Positions 1-6,918 of a stretch of 28,963 nucleotides of DNA are shown piece after piece. The notes beneath the pieces are model-generated. The model did not search any database. It was given only the letters and a program-made list of their open reading frames with translations, and was not told the origin of the DNA. Position numbers and translations under genes: made by a program. The stretch comes from a virus. The stretch covers positions 1 to 28,963 of the IMG/VR virus record IMGVR_UViG_3300021389_000111; one strand, 5' to 3'. Position 1 is the first letter of the stretch. Each line of letters starts with the position of its first letter.

Positions 1-266
1 CCATTAGCTGAATCATCATAATTTGCTTTTCCGCCACTAATAGTCCAAGAAGCATTTTTTGTCCAATCAGTATCAGTAGCGAAATCTCCGTTGGTAACTA
101 ACTCACTTCCGAACAATTCTGAAGTTTCTATAAATCCAGTTGGTGCTATTCTAGTAGCAGAACTATTACGAGTAAAGTCAAAGTCTCCTACTCCATCTGA
201 TGGGAGTACAGAATAAAACTTGTCTCCTTGTGCTGCTGGTATTAATGCTAATTTTGGTTTTGCCAT
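1..266 (-). CDS. Tail fibre / receptor-binding-like protein, N-terminal part (cut by window edge)
   Basis: The ORF starts at ATG 264-266 and runs off the left edge, so only 88 residues are visible. Near residue 30 it has DFTRNSSATRIAP followed by GFIETSE. This matches the DFTRASSGT...GLIETV stretch of the fibre gene at 27694-28914. It is followed by LVTNGDFATDTDW, nearly the same as NGDFATDSDW in the neighbour at 279-824. Such NGDF...W segments begin carbohydrate-binding-like jelly-roll modules in many phage fibres. The leader ACGTATAAAAAATTAAGAC is A-rich, and the gene follows the 181-aa gene after 12 bases. The role in host binding is inferred from these shared modules and from the position at the end of the late block. 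The C-terminus is unknown. Confidence 0.6.
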   Translation of the reverse strand, partial: MAKPKLALIPAAQGDKFYSVLPSDGVGDFDFTRNSSATRIAPTGFIETSELFGSELVTNGDFATDTDWTKNASWTISGGKANYDDSAN

Positions 267-278
267 TGTCTTAATTTT

Positions 279-824
279 TTATACGTCTAATATTTGTGTT
301 TCGTGAATCCAATCTGCTAAACACTTAACTGCTTCTACATTGTCTGCTCTTACTATTTGTACTGATATGTTTGTTATTAAGCCAGAAAAATCTGCTGTTT
401 TAAATATTTGAAAATCATTTTGGTCATAAGTTCCATATAAGGTATAAGCGCCATTTGAAGTGATTGATGAAGAAGTAGTGCTTCCAAAATCAACAAGTAC
501 CAAACCAGAACCTCCATAATTAGATACACCTAAACTAACTTTAACAAATTTTCCATTTAGTGTGTTTGTTTGCGTTAATTTATTAGCAGTACCACTTCCA
601 GATGATGCAACTGCATTACCATTTCCATAACTCCAACCATTTCCAAAAATCCAATCACTATCCGTTGCAAAATCTCCATTAACAACTTGATTAGGTTGTT
701 GGCTAGTAAGCATTTCAAATTGACTACCAAAAAAGTCTGGCTTACCAATAACTGAAGGTGCTGTTTGTATAGCGTTTCCCCACCAAGTATAATTGTAATA
801 TAATCCCCAAGTTCCAGTATCCAT
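279..824 (-). CDS. Fibre-associated protein with NGDF-type carbohydrate-binding-like module
   Basis: A 181-aa protein starting at ATG 824 after the A-rich leader ATAAAACAAAGAAGT. The first 45 residues are Trp/Tyr rich. From about residue 48 it reads VVNGDFATDSDW, then a Gly/Ser/Asn-rich beta-strand pattern (GNGWSYGNGNAVASSG), with VLVDFG and a terminal ILDV. This looks like a single jelly-roll carbohydrate-binding-like module (CBM4/9 style). The NGDFATD.DW motif recurs in the next gene (1-266), so the two are paralogous or exchange modules. A distal-tail or fibre role fits the position after the connector gene, but no enzymatic motif is visible. It could also be a head decoration protein. Confidence 0.6.
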   Translation of the reverse strand: MDTGTWGLYYNYTWWGNAIQTAPSVIGKPDFFGSQFEMLTSQQPNQVVNGDFATDSDWIFGNGWSYGNGNAVASSGSGTANKLTQTNTLNGKFVKVSLGVSNYGGSGLVLVDFGSTTSSSITSNGAYTLYGTYDQNDFQIFKTADFSGLITNISVQIVRADNVEAVKCLADWIHETQILDV

Positions 825-899
825 TACTTCTTTGTTTTATAGTTATAATTTATTTCTATGTCTAGTGTGTTCGTTTGTGTCCACATATTTCTTTTTTAG

Positions 900-922
900 A
901 TATTGTACTAACTTTACAATAT
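900..922. repeat. Perfect inverted repeat in the gap before the fibre genes
   Basis: ATATTGTA (900-907) and TACAATAT (915-922) are perfect 8-bp arms around a 7-base loop. They lie in the 119-bp gap between the connector gene (944-1459) and the 181-aa gene. In the direction of the genes the hairpin is not followed by a T-run. On the plus strand it is followed by CTCTTTTTTTTG. It may be an operator, a mRNA end-stabilising stem or a terminator for antisense transcription. I see no full promoter in the gap. Confidence 0.4.
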
Positions 923-943
923 TCTCTTTTTTTTGTTTATATC

Positions 944-1459
944 TTATAATACCCATCCACCAAAATCTGCGTTAGAAGTGTCTGGATATGTATCATCTTG
1001 AGTATTTGCGTTGTACTCTGGATACGTATTTTGATTATATACCATAAAGTCTATAAAGTTATTAGTGTAAAATTGTGCTATGTCTCTATATTTTTCTACT
1101 AAATAATCAACCTCATCTTTGTCTACTGTTACACTACTTTCTGATGTGTGTTTATATACGCCACCATTAGCTACTGTGTAAGCAGCAAAAGGCATATAGC
1201 ATACTAATGCCCAATAAATAGTCATAGGCTTCACATACGTCTCTAAAAGTGTCTTATAAGCAGCGTTAGCTGGGTCGTTTATAGTTCCAGCTATAATTAA
1301 TGCTTGTATCTTTTCTAAAAGTTTAGTTCCTAAATAATTTTGTACCTCTGTATCTTGTGCAATCTCTACCATATAGATAAACTTGTCTGGGTCTACATTA
1401 CCAGAAAGTACAGAATACCTTTTAATGTCTTTAGTTGTTATAAATAATGCTTTTGCCAT
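944..1459 (-). CDS. Head-tail connector (adaptor) protein, DUF6712-like
   Basis: A 171-aa protein starting MAKALFITTKDIKRYSVLSGNVD. It has the ordered, mostly helical pattern of a short adaptor: AQDTEVQNYLGTKLLEKIQ near residue 34, TINDPANAAYKTLLETYVKPM near 60-78, a central NGGVYKHTSESSVTVDKDEVDYLVEK, and a terminal FGGWVL. I recognise this layout from Bacteroidota phages, where the protein is usually annotated as a gp6-like head-tail connector or DUF6712. It sits 8 bases after the portal gene, as an adaptor that docks below the portal would. The family call is from memory; the neck role is inferred from gene position. Confidence 0.68.
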   Translation of the reverse strand: MAKALFITTKDIKRYSVLSGNVDPDKFIYMVEIAQDTEVQNYLGTKLLEKIQALIIAGTINDPANAAYKTLLETYVKPMTIYWALVCYMPFAAYTVANGGVYKHTSESSVTVDKDEVDYLVEKYRDIAQFYTNNFIDFMVYNQNTYPEYNANTQDDTYPDTSNADFGGWVL

Positions 1460-1467
1460 TTCTTATC

Positions 1468-3279
1468 TTATTTAGGGTATGCTCCTCTATTAGGCATATT
1501 CTCTGGCGCAATTCCAGCTTGTTTAGAACCTCTTGGGTTTTTCATATAACTTTTAGGAATAGTTCTTGTCTTTTTATAGTTTCCTAAATTCTCTGATGGC
1601 TCTGTATTGCTTTCTAGCCTATATAAGACCTTTTTCCATTTGTGTCTACAGTAAATACCACCTTTGAACTTAAACAAGTCGTAAGACCTACCTTTATGCC
1701 CTAATTCTCTATTAACACCCTCTCTACTTGCTCTGTCTATGTCCTCTATTGTCCATACAGTACCAGCACTTGCCATATTCATCATATTTCTGCAAAAGTC
1801 TCTTTGAGAACTACTTGCTTTTGATGAACCTATTGCGTAAGTGTATCTTATTTTATATAATCCGTTTTTAGAATCTAAATAACTAAAAGAACTTCCTTTT
1901 TTCTTGGAATCTATTTCATCTTTTAAACCTAACAGACCTTTTACTTTAGATAGTGTGCTTTTCTTTTCGTTTATTAAGTAATTTGCCCAATCTTCGTTGT
2001 CTATGTCTTCTTCCTCGTCTATTTCATCAACAAACACATATTCTTCTGACATTTGTTCTCCACTCTCTGCTAAATGACCTAATATGTTCTCTGATTCTTC
2101 TTCTGTTAATTCTTCTTCTGAATCTGATGAGCAACAAGTCTTACTTAACTCATATCCAGTTTCTTCTTCAATGATTTCTTCATTAACTATGTCAATATCA
2201 CTAAAGTCAAGAGGTTTAAGCGTTTTAAAGTATAAATCTAATGCTATATCATTAACTGATAAGATTGCATCTATACACTCTATTACTTGGTCTTGAAAGC
2301 ATTGTATAACTATGTTGTCAAATAGTTGTGTAGCGTTCTTTATTTCTTCTGCATTGTTTCCTAGTCCATCATTACCTTCACGTATTCCTAGAAGCATTGG
2401 AGATGTAACCCTATGACCAACGATTAATTTTCTAAAGCACTCATCAGCTAAATACTGATAATGTGCTGGTGCATCGTTTAAAGGAATGTCATCTATTGTA
2501 GTTTTAGATTCAGAGTTGTTATTAAAAGCAACGATTACTTTTTCTCCTCTGCTTCCAGTTAGTTTGTTTAGTACATCGCTCTTTATTGATTGCATTTTTT
2601 CTTGGTCTGGTACTCCGTTGTTAAAATTAACCACTTTAGTGCCACTAAATCCATTTATACAATCATTTATAAGGTAATCTCCTATTTCGTCCTCTAACAC
2701 AGCGTAAGGCATCGCAGAAGACCAATCTGGACTACTATAATAGTACTTACCAGCTTCATAAGGCTTTAAAACGTACATTTCAACGCCATTTGCTTTACCA
2801 AACCCAAACGCTGGTATTCTTTCTGGTTTTTCTGTTGGTTTTAAGTTACCCCAGTTGTTTGAGTAGTACCATCCTTCTATTTCTCCTTCATCATTGCATT
2901 TTTCAGCTCTTAATGTTTCCATTGGAAAGTGATGTACTTCTTTTACTCTACCATCTTGATAAACTAACTGAAATGCAGCCATTCCTAATACTTTGTAGTC
3001 ATTTATGAATTTTCTTAAATCAGACTTCTTAAATAATGACATCATTTGAGCATATTGCTCTGGTCTTTTGTCTGCATCGTGTGCTGCAAGACCTTTACCA
3101 TAAATCATATTAGAAATACCTATAGTAATTGCTCTACAAGTCGTTGAGTTGTTGTTTACATCAATTATGTAATTAAAGTAGTCGTTATCTACCCCATACT
3201 GTACCCAATCTTTATTCTTTAACTCTACAACTTCTGGAGCTGTGTAGGCTGCAAGTTTTGTTACGAAAAATTCGCTCAT
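1468..3279 (-). CDS. Portal protein with C-terminal extension
   Basis: A 603-aa protein forming the dodecameric DNA gate at the capsid vertex. The first 370 residues read as a portal: WVQYGVDNDYFNYIIDV near 26, ISNMIYGKGL near 55, then ASN/GLU-rich clip segments, and VTSPMLLGIREGNDGLGNNAEEIKNA near 290-315, the usual stem region before the crown helices. Residues 375-440 are very acidic (EEIIEEETGY, SEEELTEEESEN, DEIDEEED). From 441, TLSKVKGLLGLKDEID resembles the scaffold N-terminus. Residues 480-560 contain FCRNMMN, GHKGRSYDLFKFKGG and YCRHKWKK, a Cys/His domain seen on some portal or protease partners. It overlaps the 111-aa gene by ATGA. The extension makes it longer than many portals (about 400-500 aa). 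Confidence 0.85.
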   Translation of the reverse strand: MSEFFVTKLAAYTAPEVVELKNKDWVQYGVDNDYFNYIIDVNNNSTTCRAITIGISNMIYGKGLAAHDADKRPEQYAQMMSLFKKSDLRKFINDYKVLGMAAFQLVYQDGRVKEVHHFPMETLRAEKCNDEGEIEGWYYSNNWGNLKPTEKPERIPAFGFGKANGVEMYVLKPYEAGKYYYSSPDWSSAMPYAVLEDEIGDYLINDCINGFSGTKVVNFNNGVPDQEKMQSIKSDVLNKLTGSRGEKVIVAFNNNSESKTTIDDIPLNDAPAHYQYLADECFRKLIVGHRVTSPMLLGIREGNDGLGNNAEEIKNATQLFDNIVIQCFQDQVIECIDAILSVNDIALDLYFKTLKPLDFSDIDIVNEEIIEEETGYELSKTCCSSDSEEELTEEESENILGHLAESGEQMSEEYVFVDEIDEEEDIDNEDWANYLINEKKSTLSKVKGLLGLKDEIDSKKKGSSFSYLDSKNGLYKIRYTYAIGSSKASSSQRDFCRNMMNMASAGTVWTIEDIDRASREGVNRELGHKGRSYDLFKFKGGIYCRHKWKKVLYRLESNTEPSENLGNYKKTRTIPKSYMKNPRGSKQAGIAPENMPNRGAYPK

Positions 3280-3611
3280 ATTACTACGTATTCGTTAGTT
3301 GTTGCGTGTTCTGTATAAACATCTTTATTAATACTATATGTACTAATAGTTTGGTCTGTACAAAATATATTGTCTTTATAAACTACGCTTGTTCCATTTA
3401 AAACAGATAGTGTATAAAATGTTCCTTCTTTTAAAGCTGGACTAAACGTTACATTACCCTCTAAATAGTATTTATTTTTAGTAAATGTTAAACTAGAGTA
3501 TGTTACTGGTGTGTTTGTGTCTTGGTCTGTAATAATAACACTATCAGCAGAATATTCTCTAGGAATAAACTTTAATTGTTGTGCAGTTGTATTAGTATTT
3601 AGTATTATCAT
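3276..3611 (-). CDS. Conserved phage structural protein, unknown function
   Basis: A 111-aa protein, start MIILNTNTTAQQLKFIPREY at ATG 3611. A longer reading from TTG 3644 would add MPFFRYLKKLL, but those codons cross the T-rich leader CTTTTTTCGTT, so I prefer ATG 3611. The chain alternates beta-type segments (SVIITD, YYLEGNVTFS, FYTLSVLNGTSVVYKDNIFC), suggesting a small beta-sandwich. It ends EYVVI and overlaps the portal start by ATGA, so translation is probably coupled. Similar proteins (IPREY..., FYNL.VLNG) occur near portals in Bacteroidota phages, by memory. No catalytic motif is seen. A head or neck component is likely but unproven. Confidence 0.6.
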   Translation of the reverse strand: MIILNTNTTAQQLKFIPREYSADSVIITDQDTNTPVTYSSLTFTKNKYYLEGNVTFSPALKEGTFYTLSVLNGTSVVYKDNIFCTDQTISTYSINKDVYTEHATTNEYVVI

Positions 3612-3656
3612 TAAAAGCTTTTTTAAATAACGAAAAAAGGGCAAAAGTGTTTTATA

Positions 3657-3686
3657 TAAAAAAAGGGTACTCGTTAGAATACCCTT
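3657..3686 (-). terminator. Intrinsic terminator after the tail-tube gene
   Basis: On the minus strand, AAGGGTA (3680-3686) pairs with TACCCTT (3663-3669) around a 10-base loop and is followed by a T7 run (3658-3664, partly shared with the stem). It lies 24 bases past the stop of the tail-tube gene (3710). The minus-strand order is hairpin, T-run, A/T-rich leader, then the 111-aa gene. Confidence 0.75.
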
Positions 3687-3709
3687 AATTTAAGAAAAAT
3701 GTATAAAAA

Positions 3710-4240
3710 TTAAGTTCCTACTACTACAACAGTATTAGTTGTATCTCCAATAATTGAAGAAGCTACAAAATATGCTGGTTGTTTTTCAGTTCCAGTAAAT
3801 GTTATGTTATAGCCATTTAAATCTCCCATAGCTGCTCCAGTAGCTGTATTAACAGCACATTCACATCCATTTTCAATTCCAGCTAAAAAGTAATTCCCAT
3901 TATAATCTTGTACGATTACTTGAGGTCTTCCATAACTTAATAATTTTAATTCTTTACGAGTAGCAAGGTCTTGTTTCTTTAAAACTATCGTTCCAGTTTG
4001 TGTCCAGAATGACGTTCCATTTTCCCTTGAGTTCTCGTTTGTTTGTTCGAAAGAGTTAGCTCCTTTTAAGTCGTATTTGTAAAAAGTTAAAGGAGATGCA
4101 AAAGCAGTAATCTCATCATCAGTTCCAAAAGTAGCAGTTCCTAATAAACCACTTGTATAATTTGAGATGTAGATTGCTATTATCCCTCCAACCGAGTCTT
4201 TACAAGGCTCTAATCTTCCAGCAGTAATATCACAAGACAT
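3710..4240 (-). CDS. Major tail protein (tail tube)-like
   Basis: A 176-aa protein, MSCDITAGRLEPCKDSVGGI..., with TFYKYDLKGANSFEQ near 55-68, SRENGTSFWTQTGTIVLKKQD near 72-92, LLSYGRPQVIVQDYNGNYFLAG near 100-122 and AAMGDLNGYNITFTGTEKQPAYF near 140-160. This combination is familiar from Bacteroidota siphoviruses, where it is a major structural protein next to the capsid gene and best fits the tail tube subunit. It is flanked on both sides by terminators, which suits a protein needed in high copy. Assignment as tube rather than another abundant virion protein is an inference from size, beta-rich pattern and neighbours. Confidence 0.62.
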   Translation of the reverse strand: MSCDITAGRLEPCKDSVGGIIAIYISNYTSGLLGTATFGTDDEITAFASPLTFYKYDLKGANSFEQTNENSRENGTSFWTQTGTIVLKKQDLATRKELKLLSYGRPQVIVQDYNGNYFLAGIENGCECAVNTATGAAMGDLNGYNITFTGTEKQPAYFVASSIIGDTTNTVVVVGT

Positions 4241-4268
4241 ATGTTTAAGTTTTTTGAGTTAATAATAT

Positions 4269-4292
4269 AAAGGGAGGTTTTACCCTCCCCTT
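4269..4292 (-). terminator. Terminator/attenuator hairpin after the major capsid gene
   Basis: The minus strand reads AAGGGGAGG, loop GTAAAA, CCTCCCTTT (9 bp with one G-U pair), followed by ATATTATT. The G+C-rich stem stands out in this A+T-rich DNA. The T-run is short and broken, so it may act as a partial terminator or mRNA-stabilising stem 11 bases after the capsid stop. Confidence 0.65.
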
Positions 4293-4303
4293 ATTTAGTT
4301 TAA

Positions 4304-5266
4304 TTATCCAGCGTAGTAAACTACGTCAGCACCTACTCCTATTGCAGCAGCAGCAGTAAATCTCATTACAAGTCTTACGTTTTGACTTCCATCAATTGGA
4401 GTCATATCAATTACTCTTACTTCGTTGTAATCGTTAAGTAATCCAGTTGCAAAGAAAAGGTTACTAGATTGAGCAGCCATCATTGTATCATCTGACATTC
4501 CTCTACCTACAAAGATTGGAATACCACCAAATGATAAGCTTCCTCCTCCGTACCATTGAGTACCTTTGTTATCAGAACCAGCGTTTGATGTTGCAGCTAC
4601 AGCAAATCCACCTAAAGCTCTAATGTATAATTTAGCAGCTTTGTTAGATACGTATAACTTTAAATCTTCTTTTCCGTAAAGTGCGTTTGGAATTAAATCC
4701 ACAACTCTTTGCATTTCATCAATGATGTTAGCAGCAGTTAAAGGAACTGGCGAAGATACATCTAATACTGTTGCATCAGCAGCAGCAAGAGTTTCTAATC
4801 CGTTGTATTCTCCAGCTTGCGCTCCACCTAAATTTCCAGTCCAGATATTAGTTTCGTTTGCAGCAGCAACTTTAGATGCTACGTGTCCTACTAAATAATC
4901 AGCGAATGATGTAGGTAATCCGTTTGGATTGAATGCAGAATATCCCATTTGGATTGACTCCCAAGTGTTGATAAAGTCAGACTTACATAATTGTAAGTTT
5001 ACTTGGAATTCTTCTGGTTGAATAACTACTTCAGTTAAGTTTACGTTTGAAGAAGCAGAAAAATCACAAGTTCCATCTGCGATTAAGCTACCAGTTTCAA
5101 TTCTTTGAATAACTGATTTAAATTTTACGTTTGGCATAACTTCTACGCCTCCGTCTTCAATTGTTGAAGCGCTTAATAAAGCAGCGCTAATGTACTTTCC
5201 AGCAAATTCTCCAGCATAAGTTGAAGTAATGTTTACTGTAGTCGCAAGGTCTATCTTATTTGACAT
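4304..5266 (-). CDS. Major capsid protein, HK97-like
   Basis: A 320-aa protein forming the icosahedral shell. The sequence runs MSNKIDLATTVNITSTYAGEFAGKYISAALL and shows the E-loop/P-domain style of HK97-fold capsids: NVKFKSVIQRIETGSLIADGTC near 47-68, VVIQPEEFQVNLQLCKSDF near 80-98, a central Ala/Gly-rich part, LKLYVSNKAAKLYIRALGG near 202-220, GGIPIFVGRGMSDDTMMAAQSSNLFFATGL near 246-276, and VRLVMRFTAAAAIGVGADVVYYAG at the end. It follows an acidic scaffold-like gene by 18 bases and precedes a strong hairpin and the tail-tube gene. The length is normal for this class. No N-terminal delta domain is obvious; the scaffold is a separate gene. Confidence 0.82.
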   Translation of the reverse strand: MSNKIDLATTVNITSTYAGEFAGKYISAALLSASTIEDGGVEVMPNVKFKSVIQRIETGSLIADGTCDFSASSNVNLTEVVIQPEEFQVNLQLCKSDFINTWESIQMGYSAFNPNGLPTSFADYLVGHVASKVAAANETNIWTGNLGGAQAGEYNGLETLAAADATVLDVSSPVPLTAANIIDEMQRVVDLIPNALYGKEDLKLYVSNKAAKLYIRALGGFAVAATSNAGSDNKGTQWYGGGSLSFGGIPIFVGRGMSDDTMMAAQSSNLFFATGLLNDYNEVRVIDMTPIDGSQNVRLVMRFTAAAAIGVGADVVYYAG

Positions 5267-5284
5267 AATTTTGGTTTTTAATTT

Positions 5285-5845
5285 TTAGTTTTTAAATAAT
5301 TTAGCAAATACTCTATCTTGAGTACTCATTGGTTTGTTTTGAGCGTAAAGGTTCATTTCTACTTCTCCTTTAGACTCTGGATTGTGTTTAATTGGTTTTA
5401 CATCAGCAGATAATTCCACTTCAGTTTCTTCAGAACTATAATCATCTTTTTCGCTAAAACGTGATTTTAAATCAGCGATAGCATCTTCAAGATTTTTAAT
5501 TCTTATTTCCATACCTTTCCAGTCTTGTACGTCAGCTTCTTCAGCAGCTTCAACTTCTTCCACAACTGGTGCTTCTACAACTTCTTCTACTACTTCTTCA
5601 ACTGCTTCTTTAACTTCAGAGATAATACCATCTTCTTCAACGATAACTGTAAAGCCATCATCTAAAAGGTACTCTCCCTTTGGTACTGCAATTCTTTCAT
5701 CTTCATCAGTAATGATAAAGATTTCTTTACCAGCTTCAAAAGAATCAGCTTCAAAGCGAGTTCCGTTTTCCAACTTTCTCTCCTCTAACTGAACTTCTAA
5801 ACCTAGTAATGTCTTAACTTTGTTAAGGGTTTCTTTAGAGTTCAT
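5285..5845 (-). CDS. Scaffolding-like acidic protein
   Basis: A 186-aa, Glu-rich protein directly before the capsid gene. Residues 1-35 (ETLNKVKTLLGLEVQLEER) are helical; about 40-75 is a small beta part (EIFIITDEDERIAVPKGEY, GFTVIVEEDGIISEV). Residues 78-105 are almost all E, V and A (VEEVVEEVVEAPVVEE), and 108-135 form a coiled coil (WKGMEIRIKNLEDAIADLKSRF). The C-terminus is basic (TQDRVFAKLFKN), as in scaffolds that bind the capsid interior. Position between the protease and capsid genes supports a capsid-assembly scaffold. The KVK.LLGL segment recurs at portal residues 441-456, so it may be a shared docking site. Confidence 0.68.
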   Translation of the reverse strand: MNSKETLNKVKTLLGLEVQLEERKLENGTRFEADSFEAGKEIFIITDEDERIAVPKGEYLLDDGFTVIVEEDGIISEVKEAVEEVVEEVVEAPVVEEVEAAEEADVQDWKGMEIRIKNLEDAIADLKSRFSEKDDYSSEETEVELSADVKPIKHNPESKGEVEMNLYAQNKPMSTQDRVFAKLFKN

Positions 5846-5878
5846 ATATATTAATTTTAAGTATTTACTTTTTTATAA

Positions 5879-5912
5879 AACGAATTACTATATTTAGTGT
5901 TGTAAATTCGTT
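5879..5912 (-). other. Stem-loop between the Cys-rich gene and the scaffold gene
   Basis: On the minus strand AACGAATT (5905-5912) and AATTCGTT (5879-5886) are perfect 8-bp arms, with an inner ACTA/TAGT pair in the 18-base loop, followed by TTATAAAAAAG. The 5' arm overlaps the stop codon of the 127-aa gene. It could be a weak terminator, or a 5' leader structure for the scaffold mRNA. The distal arm is part of the repeated TTCGTTTTATAAAAAA leader element. Confidence 0.45.
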
Positions 5913-6294
5913 ATGGATGTGCTGTTAAACAAGCTGTACAATCGTTATAAAGCGTTGCAGTATCTACGTGTTGTTCTCCACTTGGTTTAACTTCTAATAC
6001 TGTATAACAGTTGCTATGACCAGTATTTTCAAATTCTAAATAATACACATTACCTACAACTAATTGTTGATTATGTAAATGTATTTCTTTTTGCATACTA
6101 TGACCACATCTTTGTACTTTGTAATAATACTCATCTCCTATAGGAGTTTCTCCACTTGTTTTACCTATACCTTGATTTTGTAAATCTCCATTACAACATT
6201 TAGAGTTATAAGTATTGTCTTTACATAAACATCCTCTTTTACCTCCTTGTGGAGATGTTCTACTTTTTGTTGGTCTCTGATTCCTTGAGTACAT
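5911..6294 (-). CDS. Conserved Cys-rich phage protein, unknown function
   Basis: A 127-aa protein, MYSRNQRPTKSRTSPQGGKRG, then CLCKDNTYNSKCCNGDLQNQGIG near 22-44. It has YYYKVQRCGHSMQKEIHL near 56-73 and a C-terminal NDCTACLTAHP. Eight or so cysteines in short clusters suggest metal binding or disulfide cross-links. The second half alternates strands (VYYLEFENTGHSNCYTVLEV) and may be a small beta domain. The start overlaps the end of the protease gene by 35 bases, and a stem-loop covers its stop codon. Similar proteins occur in Bacteroidota phage head modules, from memory; a minor capsid or decoration role is possible but not shown. Confidence 0.55.
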   Translation of the reverse strand: MYSRNQRPTKSRTSPQGGKRGCLCKDNTYNSKCCNGDLQNQGIGKTSGETPIGDEYYYKVQRCGHSMQKEIHLHNQQLVVGNVYYLEFENTGHSNCYTVLEVKPSGEQHVDTATLYNDCTACLTAHP

Positions 6295-6877
6295 CTATTA
6301 TATCGTTTAGTAGTTTATCGTCTTCGCTTAATTGGTCTTGTTGTTTATCTTGTGGTCTATTTAGTTTGTCTGCAAAGTAGCCTTCTATTGAAAATCCTTT
6401 TACTTTACCTTCTTTTACATAGTTGTTCCAAATATCATCGTTATCTACTTTCATTGCAACCATCCAAGTACCTAAAGGCATATCTAAACCATACTTACGA
6501 GATTTATCGTGAACATCATCCTCTACTAACCAAGATTCAACTATAGTCATACCAGATAGTTTTTCTTCTGTGTGTTCTAATGTTGCTTGTCCTTGATTAC
6601 CTCGTTTTAAAAACATTTGTGATGCTTTTGCTACTGTATCTTTAGAGAAGTAGATGTAAAACTCATTTTCTCCATTCTTACGATAAATAGGTCGTTCTGG
6701 TATAAGTGCTGCACCTATAAGTAGTCTTTTTTCTTTACTTATTTCTGCAAGTCTTATTTGCTCTTGGTTTTTAAGTGCTATAAAATCTTCTTCTATTGCT
6801 GGAGACTCTACTACTGATATAGCTTCTATGCCAGATAGTTCTTCGTTCTCATCTATTATTAATTCTATAATTTCCAT
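6260..6877 (-). CDS. XkdF-like prohead serine protease (Peptidase_S78_2 type)
   Basis: A 205-aa protein expected to mature the prohead by cleaving scaffold. Family signatures: AISVVESPAIEEDFIAL near 19-35, LLIGAALIPERPIYR near 52-66, EFYIYFSKDTVAKASQMFLKRG near 72-93, ATLEHTEEKLSGMTIVESWLVED near 98-120, then GTWMVAMKVDND and VKGFSIEGYF near 159-168. H102 and S115 are the likely catalytic pair by analogy with S78 proteases. The tail after 172 is Gln/Asp rich and probably dispensable. The leader AAACGTTTATAAAAAAAGAACT fits the recurring leader motif. It lies upstream of the scaffold and capsid genes as expected, but unusually just after the tape measure gene. Confidence 0.78.
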   Translation of the reverse strand: MEIIELIIDENEELSGIEAISVVESPAIEEDFIALKNQEQIRLAEISKEKRLLIGAALIPERPIYRKNGENEFYIYFSKDTVAKASQMFLKRGNQGQATLEHTEEKLSGMTIVESWLVEDDVHDKSRKYGLDMPLGTWMVAMKVDNDDIWNNYVKEGKVKGFSIEGYFADKLNRPQDKQQDQLSEDDKLLNDIIDVLKESETNKK

Positions 6878-6918
6878 AGTTCTTTTTTTATAAACGTTTA
6901 ATTTAGTTTTTTGTTTTA

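Noticed and set aside
746-886. 46-codon minus-strand ORF starting at ATG 886
   Set aside because: It overlaps the start of the 181-aa gene in another frame, lacks coupling signals and its translation is not protein-like.
899-943. Promoter in the gap before the 181-aa gene
   Set aside because: Only an inverted repeat and A-rich sequence are present; no TTG and TAnnTTTG pair with suitable spacing was found.
1953-2174. Plus-strand ORFs in many places (for example 1953-2174, 7496-7972, 8051-8389, 12684-13013)
   Set aside because: All lie opposite well-supported minus-strand genes, have Leu/Ser-rich low-complexity translations and form no operon; they are shadows of coding DNA.
3612-3644. Longer start (TTG 3644) for the 111-aa gene
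   Set aside because: The added residues are encoded by a T-rich leader just after a terminator; ATG 3611 is followed by a normal-looking protein start.
5530-5620. Glu/Val-rich stretch of the scaffold as a possible DNA repeat array
   Set aside because: The GAAGTTGTTGAA-like repetition is explained by codons for an acidic linker within an intact ORF.
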